A DNA stretch of 64,000 nucleotides from Mammaliicoccus vitulinus (GCF_029024305.1 NZ_CP118974.1:2139069-2203068); one strand, 5' to 3'. Shown: positions 25,404 through 35,145, counted from the first letter of the stretch. Made by a program: numbers and translations. The notes: generated by a model not told the origin, from the sequence alone.

Positions 25404-26597
25404 ATGAATAATTCAAAAGAAAAGCTATTTAAACTGATTGAAAATAATGAAAGTAACATGATTGATATTAGAAGGCATTTACATCAAAACCCTGAATTAT
25501 CATTTGAAGAAGTGAATACTGCAGACTATATCCAATCATTTTATAAAGACAAAGATGTTAATATTATCAAACCTATTGACGGCGAGCATGCTATTGTCGT
25601 TGAAATTAAAGGTGGACGTGAAGGTAGAACAATTGGTTTAAGAGCTGATTTCGACGCTTTACCGATTACAGAAGAAACAGACGTACCTTTCAAATCACAA
25701 AATGAAGGCGTTATGCACGCTTGTGGACACGACGTACATACAGCTTACTTAATGGGACTTGCAGATGCCTTAATAGAAATGAAAGAAGAATTACCAGGTA
25801 CTGTCAAAATCATCCACCAACATGCTGAAGAAAAACCTCCTGGCGGTGCTAAAGCAATTGTAGAATCAGGTGTTCTAGACGATTTAGATGAAGTATATGG
25901 TATTCATATCGTACCTGCAGCTGGTCCAGAATTCATTGGATATAATAAAGGTCCTTCATTCTCTGGTAGTTCTACATTCAAATTAACGATAAATGGATTA
26001 GGTGGTCACGCCGCAAGTCCACACAAAACACACGATGCTTTAGTAGCTGGAACAAACTTTGTAAATGCTATTCAAACAATTGTTTCAAGACGTATCGATC
26101 CGTTAGATATGGGTGTTGTTACAATCGGTGCATTTGAAGCGCCGGGTGGTTATAATGTTATTCAAGACAGTGTCACTATTAAAGGTACAGCTCGATATTT
26201 AAATCCAGCATTAGAAGAAACAATGTATCAAGAAATCAAAAAAATTGCAGATAGTGTTGCAGTAGGATTTGATGTTAAATATGATCTAGATTACCAATAT
26301 GGTTATCCAGTACTTTATAATCATCCTGAACAAACAGATAAAGTAGCTGAAATTTTATCTGAAAGTGTCGGAGATTATTTCCATCAACTAGTTGAGATTC
26401 CTCAAGTAACAGGGTCAGAAGACTTTGCATATTATTTACAAAAAATTCCTGGTTCTTTCTATATAGTAGGTAGTAAACCTAACGGCGTATCAGAGCCATA
26501 TATGAACCATCATCCTAAATTTGATGTAAATGAAGATTGTATGCTCGTAGCAGCTAAATCACTAGCTGAAATCACACTTAAAAGATTAGAAAAATAA
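25404..26597 (+). CDS. M20 family metallopeptidase (N-acyl amino acid amidohydrolase)
   Basis: A 397-residue zinc amidohydrolase of the M20D type. Motifs are MIDIRRHLHQNPELSFEE, GLRADFDALPI, the metal-binding MHACGHDVHTAYLMG and HQHAEEKPPGGAKA, and the dimerisation-domain block GGHAASPHKTHDAL. The late TGSEDFAYY supplies another ligand. Length fits the family. GGAGG precedes the ATG. It is divergent from fruR. The substrate is not predictable; hippurate or N-acetyl amino acids are the usual options. Confidence 0.92.
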   Translation: MNNSKEKLFKLIENNESNMIDIRRHLHQNPELSFEEVNTADYIQSFYKDKDVNIIKPIDGEHAIVVEIKGGREGRTIGLRADFDALPITEETDVPFKSQNEGVMHACGHDVHTAYLMGLADALIEMKEELPGTVKIIHQHAEEKPPGGAKAIVESGVLDDLDEVYGIHIVPAAGPEFIGYNKGPSFSGSSTFKLTINGLGGHAASPHKTHDALVAGTNFVNAIQTIVSRRIDPLDMGVVTIGAFEAPGGYNVIQDSVTIKGTARYLNPALEETMYQEIKKIADSVAVGFDVKYDLDYQYGYPVLYNHPEQTDKVAEILSESVGDYFHQLVEIPQVTGSEDFAYYLQKIPGSFYIVGSKPNGVSEPYMNHHPKFDVNEDCMLVAAKSLAEITLKRLEK

Positions 26598-26640
26598 AAA
26601 CATAGCTTAAAAAATGTCTATTTTTCAAAACTGACATATA

Positions 26641-26854
26641 AAAGAGATTGGGACATAAATCCCAACTTAAAATAAATCACCCAATCCGTTGGCATCATTT
26701 TCGGATTGGGTGATTTTATATTTCTGATTTTGTAAAGTGCTGACGCCCGGGGGAATAGTATGTGTGAGAGACTACAGGCTCGAGCCATACCCCCAGGCAA
26801 GCATGCACTTTACAAAATCATTTTAGTTTAGAACATTTATGTCCTAAACTCTTT
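26641..26854. mobile_element. MITE-like unit A (~214 bp) containing palA
   Basis: The left end AAAGAGATTGGGACATAAAT and the right end (complement AAAGAGTTTAGGACATAAAT) form a near-perfect ~20-bp inverted repeat. Inside, in order, are the ATCCCAACTTAAAATAAA module, the CACCCAATCCG hairpin (26679-26714) and palA copy 3 (26726-26819). The unit at 57498 has the same design and length. The ends resemble those of the IS1182-type locus at 2547-4501. It sits between convergent genes and may also terminate both. Confidence 0.72.
26726..26819. repeat. palA palindromic repeat, copy 3
   Basis: The arms GATTTTGTAAAGTGC and GCACTTTACAAAATC are a perfect 15-bp inverted repeat. The core is in the TGACGCCCGGGGG orientation. 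Confidence 0.92.
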
Positions 26855-26887
26855 ATTTTGAGAAGAATTTCTGTTTTATTGAAGCAA

Positions 26888-27796
26888 CTATAATATATCT
26901 TCACCACGCGAAGCGACATATATGTTAAACCATTCTTGATCTGTTAATTGTAGCTTAGTCGCTTTAACCGCTTCATCGACTCTTTCAATTTTACTTGAAC
27001 CGACAATTGGCATTACTTTAGAAGGTAATTTTAATAACCAACTATATATCACAGTGCTAATGCTGACGTTATATTTGGATGCGAGTGGTTGAATCACTTC
27101 AAGTATGCGTCTTGATTTTTTATCGTTCTCATCAAATATTTTACCGCCTGCTAATGGACTCCACGCCATAACTTTAACATCATGTTGGAGCATTCTATTT
27201 AATGTGCAGTCTTCAATATTTTCTAACTGATACGGTGATACTTCCACTTGGTTGACCGAAATATGTGACATTTCTTTTTTTAAACTTTCGTTCAACAACT
27301 CATATTGATTACATTTAAAATTAGAAATACCGAATGCTTTTATTTTTCCTTGTTCCACTAAATGCATGACAGCTCTTGTCATTTCATCTGGATCCATCAG
27401 TGGAGATGGACGATGTATAAGTAACGTATCGATGTAGTCTGTTTTAAGATTTAATAATGATTGATCGACCGACTCTATAATGTGCTCATAGCTTTGATCA
27501 TATCGGTGACCTGTATTTTTAGGTTTATTTTCATTCGGCAAAATAATGCCACATTTAGTGACAATTTCGATTTTTTCTCTTAAATTCGGTGTTAATGCTA
27601 ATGCGTCTCCAAATAAAGATTCACACGTATAATCACCATAAATATCAGCATGATCCATCGTCGTAATACCACGATCTACAATTTCATGTAAAAAATTGTT
27701 CGCTTGCTGATTGCTATATCCCCATTTATTTAATCTCCAAAATCCATGTACAATCCTTGAATAACTAACATTTTTATTTATACGAATACGTTCCAT
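26888..27796 (-). CDS. Aldo/keto reductase (YdhF-like)
   Basis: A 302-residue NADPH-dependent oxidoreductase of the YdhF-like branch. GITTMDHADIYGDYTCE carries the catalytic Asp and Tyr. EIVTKCGI has the Lys, YIDTLLIHRPSPLMDP the His, and PIVGSSKIERVDEAV the cofactor phosphate loop. The C-terminus EEWF-type signature appears here as DQEWFNIYVAS. It is 11 bp downstream of the COG0523 GTPase gene and likely in its operon. Confidence 0.9.
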   Translation of the reverse strand: MERIRINKNVSYSRIVHGFWRLNKWGYSNQQANNFLHEIVDRGITTMDHADIYGDYTCESLFGDALALTPNLREKIEIVTKCGIILPNENKPKNTGHRYDQSYEHIIESVDQSLLNLKTDYIDTLLIHRPSPLMDPDEMTRAVMHLVEQGKIKAFGISNFKCNQYELLNESLKKEMSHISVNQVEVSPYQLENIEDCTLNRMLQHDVKVMAWSPLAGGKIFDENDKKSRRILEVIQPLASKYNVSISTVIYSWLLKLPSKVMPIVGSSKIERVDEAVKATKLQLTDQEWFNIYVASRGEDIL

Positions 27797-27807
27797 CCCA
27801 TCATCTC

Positions 27808-28737
27808 CTATGAAAAATTCAACATATCTAACTTGTTTCGTAAATAAGCTTTATCTATCGTTTCTCCTATTATGACAATCGTTAAGGGCATATTCATGAT
27901 TTCTGGTTCATATTGAGGTACCCCAAACGCGTATTGAAATAAATAAGTTTGTTCTGGTTCTTCTTTGAATTTAAGAAACCCTTTAATTCTTAGTATTGAA
28001 TCAGGTAACTGTCTCAAAAATTGAAAGAGCAGTTCCATGTCTACCGGTCCACTAAATGTGTAATTCATTGATTGTATACCGTGATGATGACTATGTTTAC
28101 CTTCAATAGCTAATATTTCATTCACTGGCATTTCGATATCATCTATATTCGAATAATTCGTGAAGTGAAGTTGAGGTTGATGCTTAATAGATTGTAAAGA
28201 TTCTTTTAATAATGCTTTTTCTTCTGCTGATAATTCATCAGATTTATTAATAACGATCAGATGCGAATACAACATCTGTTCTTCCATAAGTTGTTTCGTC
28301 TGTATTGTATATCGTGTTCGTTCTAAGTATCTTTTACCATCCATTACACCGATTATTGAAGGCATTTCAACTTTATCTATTAATGTTGGATTTTGACACG
28401 CATCTACCACTTCAACTGGATGCGCAATTCCAGTAGCTTCAATTAACACTAAATCCGGATTTTCTTTATGATATAAATTATGTAAGACGACTTCAATGTC
28501 ATCTTTCAATGAACAACAGATACAACCATTTAATAAACTTTGACTTGAAACATCGTCACCTAATAGTTTGCTGTCAACATCAAAAGAACCAAATTCATTC
28601 ATAATAATCGCGACTTTTTGACCAGCTTCTTTAGCATTTAAAATCAGCCTTTGAAGCAAAGTTGTTTTACCGCTTCCTAAAAATCCTGTCAAAACTGTAA
28701 CAGACATTTTATTTTTATTTTCATTACTTTGAACCAT
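27808..28737 (-). CDS. COG0523/CobW-type GTPase, putative metallochaperone
   Basis: A ~309-residue G3E-family GTPase (YciC/ZinG/CobW-like) thought to deliver metal, often zinc, to target proteins. The Walker A is TGFLGSGKTTLL, the metal-binding GCICCS motif is present, and NKSD supplies guanine specificity. A histidine run (KHSHHHG) lies before the C-terminal CobW_C domain. The ATG at 28737 has AAGGTGG upstream. An ATG seven codons earlier overlaps that site. No convincing Zur box was found upstream. Confidence 0.88.
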   Translation of the reverse strand: MVQSNENKNKMSVTVLTGFLGSGKTTLLQRLILNAKEAGQKVAIIMNEFGSFDVDSKLLGDDVSSQSLLNGCICCSLKDDIEVVLHNLYHKENPDLVLIEATGIAHPVEVVDACQNPTLIDKVEMPSIIGVMDGKRYLERTRYTIQTKQLMEEQMLYSHLIVINKSDELSAEEKALLKESLQSIKHQPQLHFTNYSNIDDIEMPVNEILAIEGKHSHHHGIQSMNYTFSGPVDMELLFQFLRQLPDSILRIKGFLKFKEEPEQTYLFQYAFGVPQYEPEIMNMPLTIVIIGETIDKAYLRNKLDMLNFS

Positions 28738-28854
28738 GTTTAAACCACCTTTCTGCAATTATATGATATAACCATACAAACTACAAAGACTTACGTTTTA
28801 AATATTGACCCATCATATAATTTCTACAATGAATCCTTGCTATTATTAAAAATA

Positions 28855-28890
28855 TTTACAAACTAAATTTATTCATTATATAATGAATAA
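28855..28890 (+). promoter_or_regulatory. mgrA promoter with 22-bp perfect palindrome over the -10 box
   Basis: TTTACA (28855-28860) and TATAAT (28879-28884), 18 bp apart, form a candidate promoter. A perfect palindrome spans 28869-28890 (half TTATTCATTAT and its complement) and covers the -10. This suggests a repressor site, possibly autoregulatory. Confidence 0.6.
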
Positions 28891-28943
28891 GAAGTTTGTA
28901 AAAAAAATATGAACCATTGCATTTGTAGTTTGGGGGAAAGATC

Positions 28944-29390
28944 ATGCCGGATAATTTAAATATCCAAAACCAGTTGTGTTTTAATTTGTATAATGCGCAA
29001 AGACAAGTCAATCGTTATTATTCAAACAAAATTTTTAAAGAGTACCAGATTACTTATCCACAATATTTAGTTCTTACTGTTTTATGGGAAACCGCACCGG
29101 TCAATGTTAAAAAGCTTGTAACAGAGTTAGCTCTAGATACAGGTACCGTATCCCCTCTATTAAAAAGAATGGAGAATTTGGAACTCATTAAGCGCGAACG
29201 TTCTGAATTAGACCAAAGAGAAGTATTTGTTCATTTAACTGAGAAAAGTGAACAAATGAGAGAACATTTGCATCATGCATCTCATCTCATTCAAGATGTA
29301 TCAGAATTAAGCGACGAAGAATCACAACAGCTTAACAATTTATTACAAAAACTGATTAATAACGTCGACAAAATTAATCAAGAGAAATAG
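28944..29390 (+). CDS. mgrA: MarR/SarZ-family global regulator MgrA
   Basis: A 148-residue winged-helix regulator. I recognise close identity to staphylococcal MgrA, a regulator of autolysis, efflux pumps and virulence or surface genes. Cys12 in [21 protein letters not shown] is the redox-sensing cysteine that oxidants modify to release [22 protein letters not shown] is the recognition region, and [14 protein letters not shown] the wing. GGGGGAAAG precedes the ATG. Neighbouring cydDC and uppP agree with the S. aureus order as I recall it. The palindrome over its promoter may be its own operator. Confidence 0.93.
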   Translation: MPDNLNIQNQLCFNLYNAQRQVNRYYSNKIFKEYQITYPQYLVLTVLWETAPVNVKKLVTELALDTGTVSPLLKRMENLELIKRERSELDQREVFVHLTEKSEQMREHLHHASHLIQDVSELSDEESQQLNNLLQKLINNVDKINQEK

Positions 29391-29415
29391 AAATCATGTT
29401 TAATTCAAAATAAAT

Positions 29416-29466
29416 AAGCATCTCACTTTAATTTTTTAATCATCAAAGTGAGATGCTTATTTTTTA
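29416..29466. terminator. Bidirectional terminator between mgrA and cydC
   Basis: AAATAAGCATCTCACTTT pairs with AAAGTGAGATGCTTATTT around a TTTTTTAATCAT-type loop. Preceding bases TTCAAAATAAA echo the MITE-like module. Confidence 0.88.
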
Positions 29467-29479
29467 TACATTACTATTT

Positions 29480-31147
29480 TCACACGAGTTGCTCATTATA
29501 ATAAATGACTTCAGATAAGTAACCTTTATCTTTCATCAGTTGAGCATAACTACCTTGTTCTAAAATTTCTCCTTCGTTCATGACAATAATATGATCGAAG
29601 CTTTGTAAATATTTCAAGTTATGTGTAACAATGATGATTGTGTCGTCTTTATTTAATAAATGATGCATGATATTTTCTTCGTTCTGTTCATCTAAAGATG
29701 CAGTTGGTTCATCTAACATCCATATTTGAGCACTTCTTAACAGTAATCTTGCCATAGATAAACGTTGTCTTTCTCCACCGGATATATTTTCAGCGTTTTT
29801 AGTTAATTGTTGGTCTAAATCTAAATAACTTAAGTTCACTGTTGAAAGGACTTGCTTCATTTCTTCGTCTTTCGCTTCAATTAACAAGTTCTCTCTTACA
29901 GTACCCTCAAAATAGTGATTATGTTGCAACATTGTGTTGATTTCGTCTACATAATTTTCTTTGTCTATTTGAGCGAGCAGTTCTTTATTATAAGATAATA
30001 CGCCTTCGTTCACACTGTATAATCCCATGAGTAAATTGAGCAATGTTGTTTTACCCGAACCTGATGGCCCAATTATTGCAACATGTTGTCCTTTTTCAAT
30101 TTCAAAATTGATGCTTTTCAAAGTTGGTCTTTCTTGAAAATCATACTTGAAAGTTAAGTTTTTCGCATTATACAACGCATCACTGTGCACTGAACTTCCA
30201 TTGATTTCATCAAAAGATTGATTGATAACTTCTTCTATATTTTGAAGACTTCTTTCTGTATCTGCTTTATAAAATGCGACGTTTGTCATAGGTATCGCTT
30301 GTTCAAACAATGTGATGGTGATCATTAAGATACTTGCAAAAAATACAGCATTTAATACGCCATCTTGAATTTGCCATATACATAAGATTGTCATACACCA
30401 TATGCTGACCATTGATGATAAGTTCAACATGAAATCATACGTACTTAAAAATTTCTGTTCTTTATATTTTTTCTGTTCATATTGATTTTGTTTCTTAAAA
30501 ACTTTCTCTTTAAAATGTACAAATTGCTGAAATCTCTTTAATTCTGAACGTCCGTTTTCAAAATCAAAATACTCTGCTACATAATCTTCTTCACTTTGTT
30601 GAACTTGCATTGCTAGAAGATTAGCACGTTTACTAGATAAATATGGAATTAATATAACGGAAATAAACATCGATATACCAATTACGATACCTGCATATAT
30701 ATTAAAATTAATCATGACTAAAATCGTTATGAAAGTCGTTAATATAATAACAATTGGTGGATAATACACTCTTAATAATATGTTTTGTAATCGTTCGACA
30801 TTATTCACCATTTGAGTGAGTAAATCGCTTGAACGATATCTTCTAAATACGTTAGGAACTATTGGAATTAAGTGATTAAACAATTCCACCCGAATGTCTC
30901 TTAACATCGTAAATGTAGAACGATGTGAATATAACCTTTCGAAATATCTTGTGATCGCTCTAACAAAACCAAATAATTTAATCGTGACGATTAGAATCAT
31001 TAAAGCATAAAGAGGTGTGCCAAGCGCACTTTTAGAAATCATATATCCACTCAATGCAAACATACCTAATGCGGTCAGCATGCCAAAAACACCTATTATG
31101 ATTGAAAGATAGAAATCTTTATCAAATTTAATCGTTAATTTTTTCAT
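29480..31147 (-). CDS. cydC: Thiol reductant ABC exporter, CydC-type subunit
   Basis: A 555-residue half-transporter: six membrane helices (residues ~1-290) fused to an ATPase (~325-555). Walker A is GPSGSGKTTLLNLL, signature ISGGERQRLSMARLLL, Walker [13 protein letters not shown]. The GYMISKSALG N-terminal block is typical of CydC. With CydD it exports cysteine/glutathione-type thiols and is needed for cytochrome bd assembly in other bacteria. It overlaps cydD by 4 bp. No cydAB lies in this window. Confidence 0.87.
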   Translation of the reverse strand: MKKLTIKFDKDFYLSIIIGVFGMLTALGMFALSGYMISKSALGTPLYALMILIVTIKLFGFVRAITRYFERLYSHRSTFTMLRDIRVELFNHLIPIVPNVFRRYRSSDLLTQMVNNVERLQNILLRVYYPPIVIILTTFITILVMINFNIYAGIVIGISMFISVILIPYLSSKRANLLAMQVQQSEEDYVAEYFDFENGRSELKRFQQFVHFKEKVFKKQNQYEQKKYKEQKFLSTYDFMLNLSSMVSIWCMTILCIWQIQDGVLNAVFFASILMITITLFEQAIPMTNVAFYKADTERSLQNIEEVINQSFDEINGSSVHSDALYNAKNLTFKYDFQERPTLKSINFEIEKGQHVAIIGPSGSGKTTLLNLLMGLYSVNEGVLSYNKELLAQIDKENYVDEINTMLQHNHYFEGTVRENLLIEAKDEEMKQVLSTVNLSYLDLDQQLTKNAENISGGERQRLSMARLLLRSAQIWMLDEPTASLDEQNEENIMHHLLNKDDTIIIVTHNLKYLQSFDHIIVMNEGEILEQGSYAQLMKDKGYLSEVIYYNEQLV

Positions 31148-32757
31148 TGCATGACACCACCTTTATGCGGCACATCGATTTCACGAACTTCACCATTTTG
31201 AATTTCAATGTAGTGAGTGGCATATTTCAGAACTTCTTTTCTATGCGCAATTGTGATAACAGTTTTTTCATTCGCAAATTGATTGACCGTATGAACAATG
31301 AGCTGTTCAGTCTTAATATCTAACCCTGTTGTCGGTTCATCAAAAATAACGACATCAGGATTGAGCAATAACAATCTGGCAAGTTCAACTCTTCTCATTT
31401 CTCCACCAGATAACATTTCATACCCATCACCTATCATCGTATTGATACCTTTTGATAGCTGTGTGACTTTTTCCATGAGTCCTACTTCTTTTAATACATC
31501 AAATACATGATTTTCATCATAGTTTTGGAACATCGTGACATTTTCTAGTAAAGTAGCGCTAAAAATGTATGGTCTTTGGGATAGATAACCAATTTTTAAT
31601 GATTTTTTATACTTAATTTCACCATTATTGGGACTTAGCTCATTTAACATTAATTGAATCAATGTTGATTTACCTGCACCACTTGGCCCAATGATAGCGG
31701 TATGACTCTTTTCTTTTATATTTAAATTAATTTTATTAAATGAAAAATCTTGACGATTAGGATATGCGAAAGATACATCATTAAATTGAATCATATCCTG
31801 TTGATTCATATTTGAATCGATTTGAATAGCTGTCTTTTTAGCTTGTTCTTCGTTATTCATCTCTTCAATCATTTCAATATAACCTTCACTTTGCTTACCT
31901 GTATGAAAAGCTTGTCCTAAATCTTTAATCGCATTATAAAATTCAGGCGCAAGCAATAATGTAATGATTGCTACAACAAATGATACATCGTTAAATACGA
32001 TAAGTCGCAAACCTACTTCTAACGCCACAATACCGATTCCGAGCATCGAAATAAATTCCAACATTAATCCAGATAAAAATGCACTTTTTAAAATTTCCAT
32101 CGTTAAATCTCTAAATGATGTACTGGATTTGTGTATTTTCGCAGTTGTTTCATCTGTACGATTAAACAATTTCAGTGACACAAGACCTTTCGTTAAATCT
32201 ATAAACTCGCTCGCAAAACGATCTAAAGACTGCATTTGATCTTTCGCTTTATCGCGTGTTCTTAATCCAAACACAATATAAAATAATGGAATAAATGGCG
32301 CAGTTATCATCATAATAAGCGCTGCTGGCCAATGAATGAAAAATAAAGTAATGATAATCGCGATTGGGATAATGGTTGATTTGAAGACTTGAGGCAAATA
32401 TGATTCATAAAAAGGATGTATACCTTCAACCACTTCGGTTAAAATTGTAACTTTTGATCGTTCAGTATCTTTATTTATCAAATTGTGTCTTACATCTCTT
32501 TTCACTTTAAAAGAAAGCTGTTGACCGGACAATTGGTTAAGATAGTTAAAGCATGCTCTTAATAACAGCACGGCTAATAATATACCTAGCCATAAATAAA
32601 GCTGTTCATATCCTGATTTAACGACGAGCATTTGATTTATAATTTTTCCTAAATATATATTTTGAAATATGACAGTTAAACTGAGTAATAAAGAGGCTAA
32701 AAACATGAATATTTGTAACAGTTTATACTCCATACTATACTTTGTTAATTCTTTCAC
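31144..32757 (-). CDS. cydD: Thiol reductant ABC exporter, CydD-type subunit
   Basis: A 537-residue partner half-transporter. Six membrane helices (~1-290) precede an ATPase with Walker A GPSGAGKSTLIQLM, signature LSGGEMRRVELARLLL and Walker B VVIFDEPTTGLD. It is the first gene of the cydDC pair, with the ATG at 32757 and AAGGTGGTGAG upstream. Assignment as CydD rather than a generic multidrug exporter rests on the pairing with the CydC-type gene and on AHRKEVLKYATHYIEI at the end. Confidence 0.86.
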   Translation of the reverse strand: MKELTKYSMEYKLLQIFMFLASLLLSLTVIFQNIYLGKIINQMLVVKSGYEQLYLWLGILLAVLLLRACFNYLNQLSGQQLSFKVKRDVRHNLINKDTERSKVTILTEVVEGIHPFYESYLPQVFKSTIIPIAIIITLFFIHWPAALIMMITAPFIPLFYIVFGLRTRDKAKDQMQSLDRFASEFIDLTKGLVSLKLFNRTDETTAKIHKSSTSFRDLTMEILKSAFLSGLMLEFISMLGIGIVALEVGLRLIVFNDVSFVVAIITLLLAPEFYNAIKDLGQAFHTGKQSEGYIEMIEEMNNEEQAKKTAIQIDSNMNQQDMIQFNDVSFAYPNRQDFSFNKINLNIKEKSHTAIIGPSGAGKSTLIQLMLNELSPNNGEIKYKKSLKIGYLSQRPYIFSATLLENVTMFQNYDENHVFDVLKEVGLMEKVTQLSKGINTMIGDGYEMLSGGEMRRVELARLLLLNPDVVIFDEPTTGLDIKTEQLIVHTVNQFANEKTVITIAHRKEVLKYATHYIEIQNGEVREIDVPHKGGVMQ

Positions 32758-32917
32758 AATCTCACCACCTTTTTCTATTATAACGCCTTTAATAAAAAAA
32801 TAAACTAAAATGTATTATCATTTATTTATATATTATTATGTAATATTTGGTACAATAATGATACAGTGATTGTCTATAGATAACCACAGACTTTCTTAAA
32901 ATTAGAGGAGCTAAATT

Positions 32918-33763
32918 ATGTTTATATTAGAATTAATTAAAGCGATTATATTAGGTATTGTAGAAGGCTTGACAGAGTTTGCACCAGTTTCATCTACTGG
33001 CCATCAAATATTAGTAGATGATATGTGGTTGAAATCTAAAGCCTTCCTCGGAAGCGAATCTGCATTTACATTTAAAGTTGTCGTGCAATTAGGATCTATT
33101 CTTGCAGCGGCATGGATATTTAGAAGTCGATATATAGAAATGTTACATATTAAAGAAAATGAACAGAAAAAAAATCGATTAAAATTATCACACATCATCG
33201 TTGGTTTAGTCCCAGCAGGTATACTTGGCTTATTGTTTGATGACTTTATTGAAGAACATTTATTTAGTGTTCCAACCGTGTTAATTGGTTTACTACTAGG
33301 TGCTGTATATATGATATGTGCAGATATTTACTCAAAACGTGTTACAAATCCACATAAAGTAGATGCTATGAACTATCCAAAAGCATTTGTAATTGGTTTA
33401 TCACAAGCGATAGCACTATGGCCAGGATTTAGTCGTTCAGGGTCAACTATTTCAACAGGTGTATTTCTTAAATTAGACCATAAAGCAGCATCTGACTTTA
33501 CGTTTATAATGGCTGTTCCTATCATGTTTGCTGCCAGTGCAAAAGCATTATTAGGAAATTTACAATTCATTACTTTAGATCAAATTCCATTTTATATTGT
33601 AGGATTCATTGCATCATTTATATTTGGTCTTATTTCTATCAAATTATTCTTAAAACTTATTAATCGCGTTAAATTGATACCATTTGCTATTTATCGAATC
33701 ATCTTAGTCATTGTTATAGCAATTGCTTACTTCGGATTCGGTATCGGTCAGAACATCGGCTAA
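32918..33763 (+). CDS. uppP: Undecaprenyl-diphosphate phosphatase
   Basis: A 281-residue membrane enzyme (BacA family) that recycles undecaprenyl diphosphate for cell-wall and teichoic-acid synthesis. It confers bacitracin tolerance. The conserved catalytic blocks are GIVEGLTEFAPVSSTGHQIL near the N-terminus and ALWPGFSRSGSTIS around residue 170. About eight hydrophobic segments are seen. AGAGGAG precedes the ATG. It is divergent from cydD. Confidence 0.95.
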   Translation: MFILELIKAIILGIVEGLTEFAPVSSTGHQILVDDMWLKSKAFLGSESAFTFKVVVQLGSILAAAWIFRSRYIEMLHIKENEQKKNRLKLSHIIVGLVPAGILGLLFDDFIEEHLFSVPTVLIGLLLGAVYMICADIYSKRVTNPHKVDAMNYPKAFVIGLSQAIALWPGFSRSGSTISTGVFLKLDHKAASDFTFIMAVPIMFAASAKALLGNLQFITLDQIPFYIVGFIASFIFGLISIKLFLKLINRVKLIPFAIYRIILVIVIAIAYFGFGIGQNIG

Positions 33764-33847
33764 TACTTGTAACCGACAGTTTGAAGTTGATGTTAAAGGG
33801 TATTAAAATAAGATATATCAATAGAAATTAATATGGAGGAATAACTC

Positions 33848-34675
33848 ATGAATGATAAAGTTAAACTAATCGTCAATACATTACCATTAATACTTGTACC
33901 ATTAATTAAAGAACGTAAAAAAATTAAAGAACACCCAGATGTTAAACACGTTACTGAAACGACAGTTGATTTTTCTCATAAAGTTAAAGATAAATCTATA
34001 GAAACAAAAGAAAAAGTTTCCGAAAAATCTCAACCAGTCATATCTTATGTCGGACAAAAGAAACGCTTATACGACTATAACAAACAAATGAAACAACCTT
34101 TTAAAGAAGAGAAAAAAGAAGCAAAACAATTACAAAAAGAAATTGATCATTTAGATAAAAAACTTCAAAAAAATATAAGTGAACGACAAAAAGAAGAAGA
34201 AAAAGCACGCAAAGAAAATCAAAAAGATCGTCTTAAAGAACTTAATCATTATCTAAAACTTGAAGAAAAACAAGCTAAAAAAGGTGAAAAACTTCAAAAA
34301 GAAAATGAAAAAGATGTATCTAAATTAGATAAAAAACTTCAAGAAAATATTGAAGCACGCGAACAAGAAGAACAAAAATTAGAAGCTGAAAATAAAGAAA
34401 AGCGTATTAAAGAAATCAATGAGTTTAAAGAAAAAGAAAACAAGCAGCAATCAACACAAACGAAATCTTTAGAAGATGTAAGTTCAAAACAAGCTAAGCC
34501 GAACATTCAAGCATTAGTAAACGAACGCGTTAGAAATGAGAAAAAAGAACCAGCCAAACATAAATTGTATAATCAACATAAAGCGTCTATGTCTCAACAT
34601 ATCAATCAATTCCCATATGATGAACATACAACAGAACATACAACATCTGAAAAAAGATCTCGTCGTAATAAATGA
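33848..34675 (+). CDS. Highly charged coiled-coil protein with internal repeat, function unknown
   Basis: A 275-residue protein rich in Lys and Glu. A short hydrophobic stretch (LIVNTLPLILVPLI, residues 7-20) could be a membrane anchor. The rest is almost all predicted coiled coil. An internal duplication is visible: LDKKLQKNISERQKEEE (from residue 102) and LDKKLQENIEAREQEEQ (from 160), 58 residues apart. GGAGGAA precedes the ATG. Its stop overlaps the next start (ATGA), so it is translationally coupled to the YaiI gene. I do not recognise a named family. Confidence 0.75.
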   Translation: MNDKVKLIVNTLPLILVPLIKERKKIKEHPDVKHVTETTVDFSHKVKDKSIETKEKVSEKSQPVISYVGQKKRLYDYNKQMKQPFKEEKKEAKQLQKEIDHLDKKLQKNISERQKEEEKARKENQKDRLKELNHYLKLEEKQAKKGEKLQKENEKDVSKLDKKLQENIEAREQEEQKLEAENKEKRIKEINEFKEKENKQQSTQTKSLEDVSSKQAKPNIQALVNERVRNEKKEPAKHKLYNQHKASMSQHINQFPYDEHTTEHTTSEKRSRRNK

Positions 34676-35133
34676 TTAATCGAATCATTATAGATGGAGA
34701 TGCTTGTCCAGTTACGGATGATGTCATTCGTATCACTCAACATACAAGCATCTCCGTTCTTATTATAAGAAGTGTTAATCATTTTTCATTAACTGAATAT
34801 CCAGATTACGTTTCAACCATTTATGTTGATCACGGTGCGGATAGCGCTGACTTTAGAATTGTTAAACTTACAAAACCTGATGATATTGTTGTCACACAAG
34901 ATTATGGACTTGCGAGCCTTTTATTAAATAAAGCACAGCATGTCATACACCATAAAGGTTATGCATACACAACAAATAATATCGAACAGTTATTAACGCA
35001 AAGGCATATCTCAGCACAAGTAAGACAACAAGGCGGTAGAACTAAAGGTCCTAAAAAGCTGACACAAGAAGACCATAAAGTTTTTTCGGAATTTCTATTA
35101 CAGCTTATAAAAAAAGACAATGTCAGCAAGTGA
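34672..35133 (+). CDS. YaiI/YqxD family (DUF188) protein
   Basis: A 153-residue PIN-like-fold protein of the YaiI/YqxD family. IIDGDACPVTDDVIR at the N-terminus, DHGADSADFRIVKL, TQDYGLASLLL and the C-terminal RTKGPKKLTQEDH are the family hallmarks, with conserved Asp residues expected to bind metal. The biochemical role is unknown. A nuclease-like function is often suggested. It overlaps the coiled-coil gene by 4 bp. Confidence 0.9.
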   Translation: MINRIIIDGDACPVTDDVIRITQHTSISVLIIRSVNHFSLTEYPDYVSTIYVDHGADSADFRIVKLTKPDDIVVTQDYGLASLLLNKAQHVIHHKGYAYTTNNIEQLLTQRHISAQVRQQGGRTKGPKKLTQEDHKVFSEFLLQLIKKDNVSK

Positions 35134-35145
35134 CATTGTCTTATT
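35113..35145 (+). terminator. Terminator overlapping the yaiI stop codon
   Basis: AAGACAATGTCA pairs with TGACATTGTCTT around GCAAG, followed by ATTCT. The TGA stop lies in the second arm. It may serve the convergent 83-residue gene too. Confidence 0.8.

Noticed and set aside
26618-26800. Small frames over palA copies (also at 54452, 57414, 57442 and 47369) with similar peptides
   Set aside because: The similarity comes from the repeated DNA. The frames begin at different flanking points, have no consistent start or ribosome-binding site, and appear in both palA orientations.
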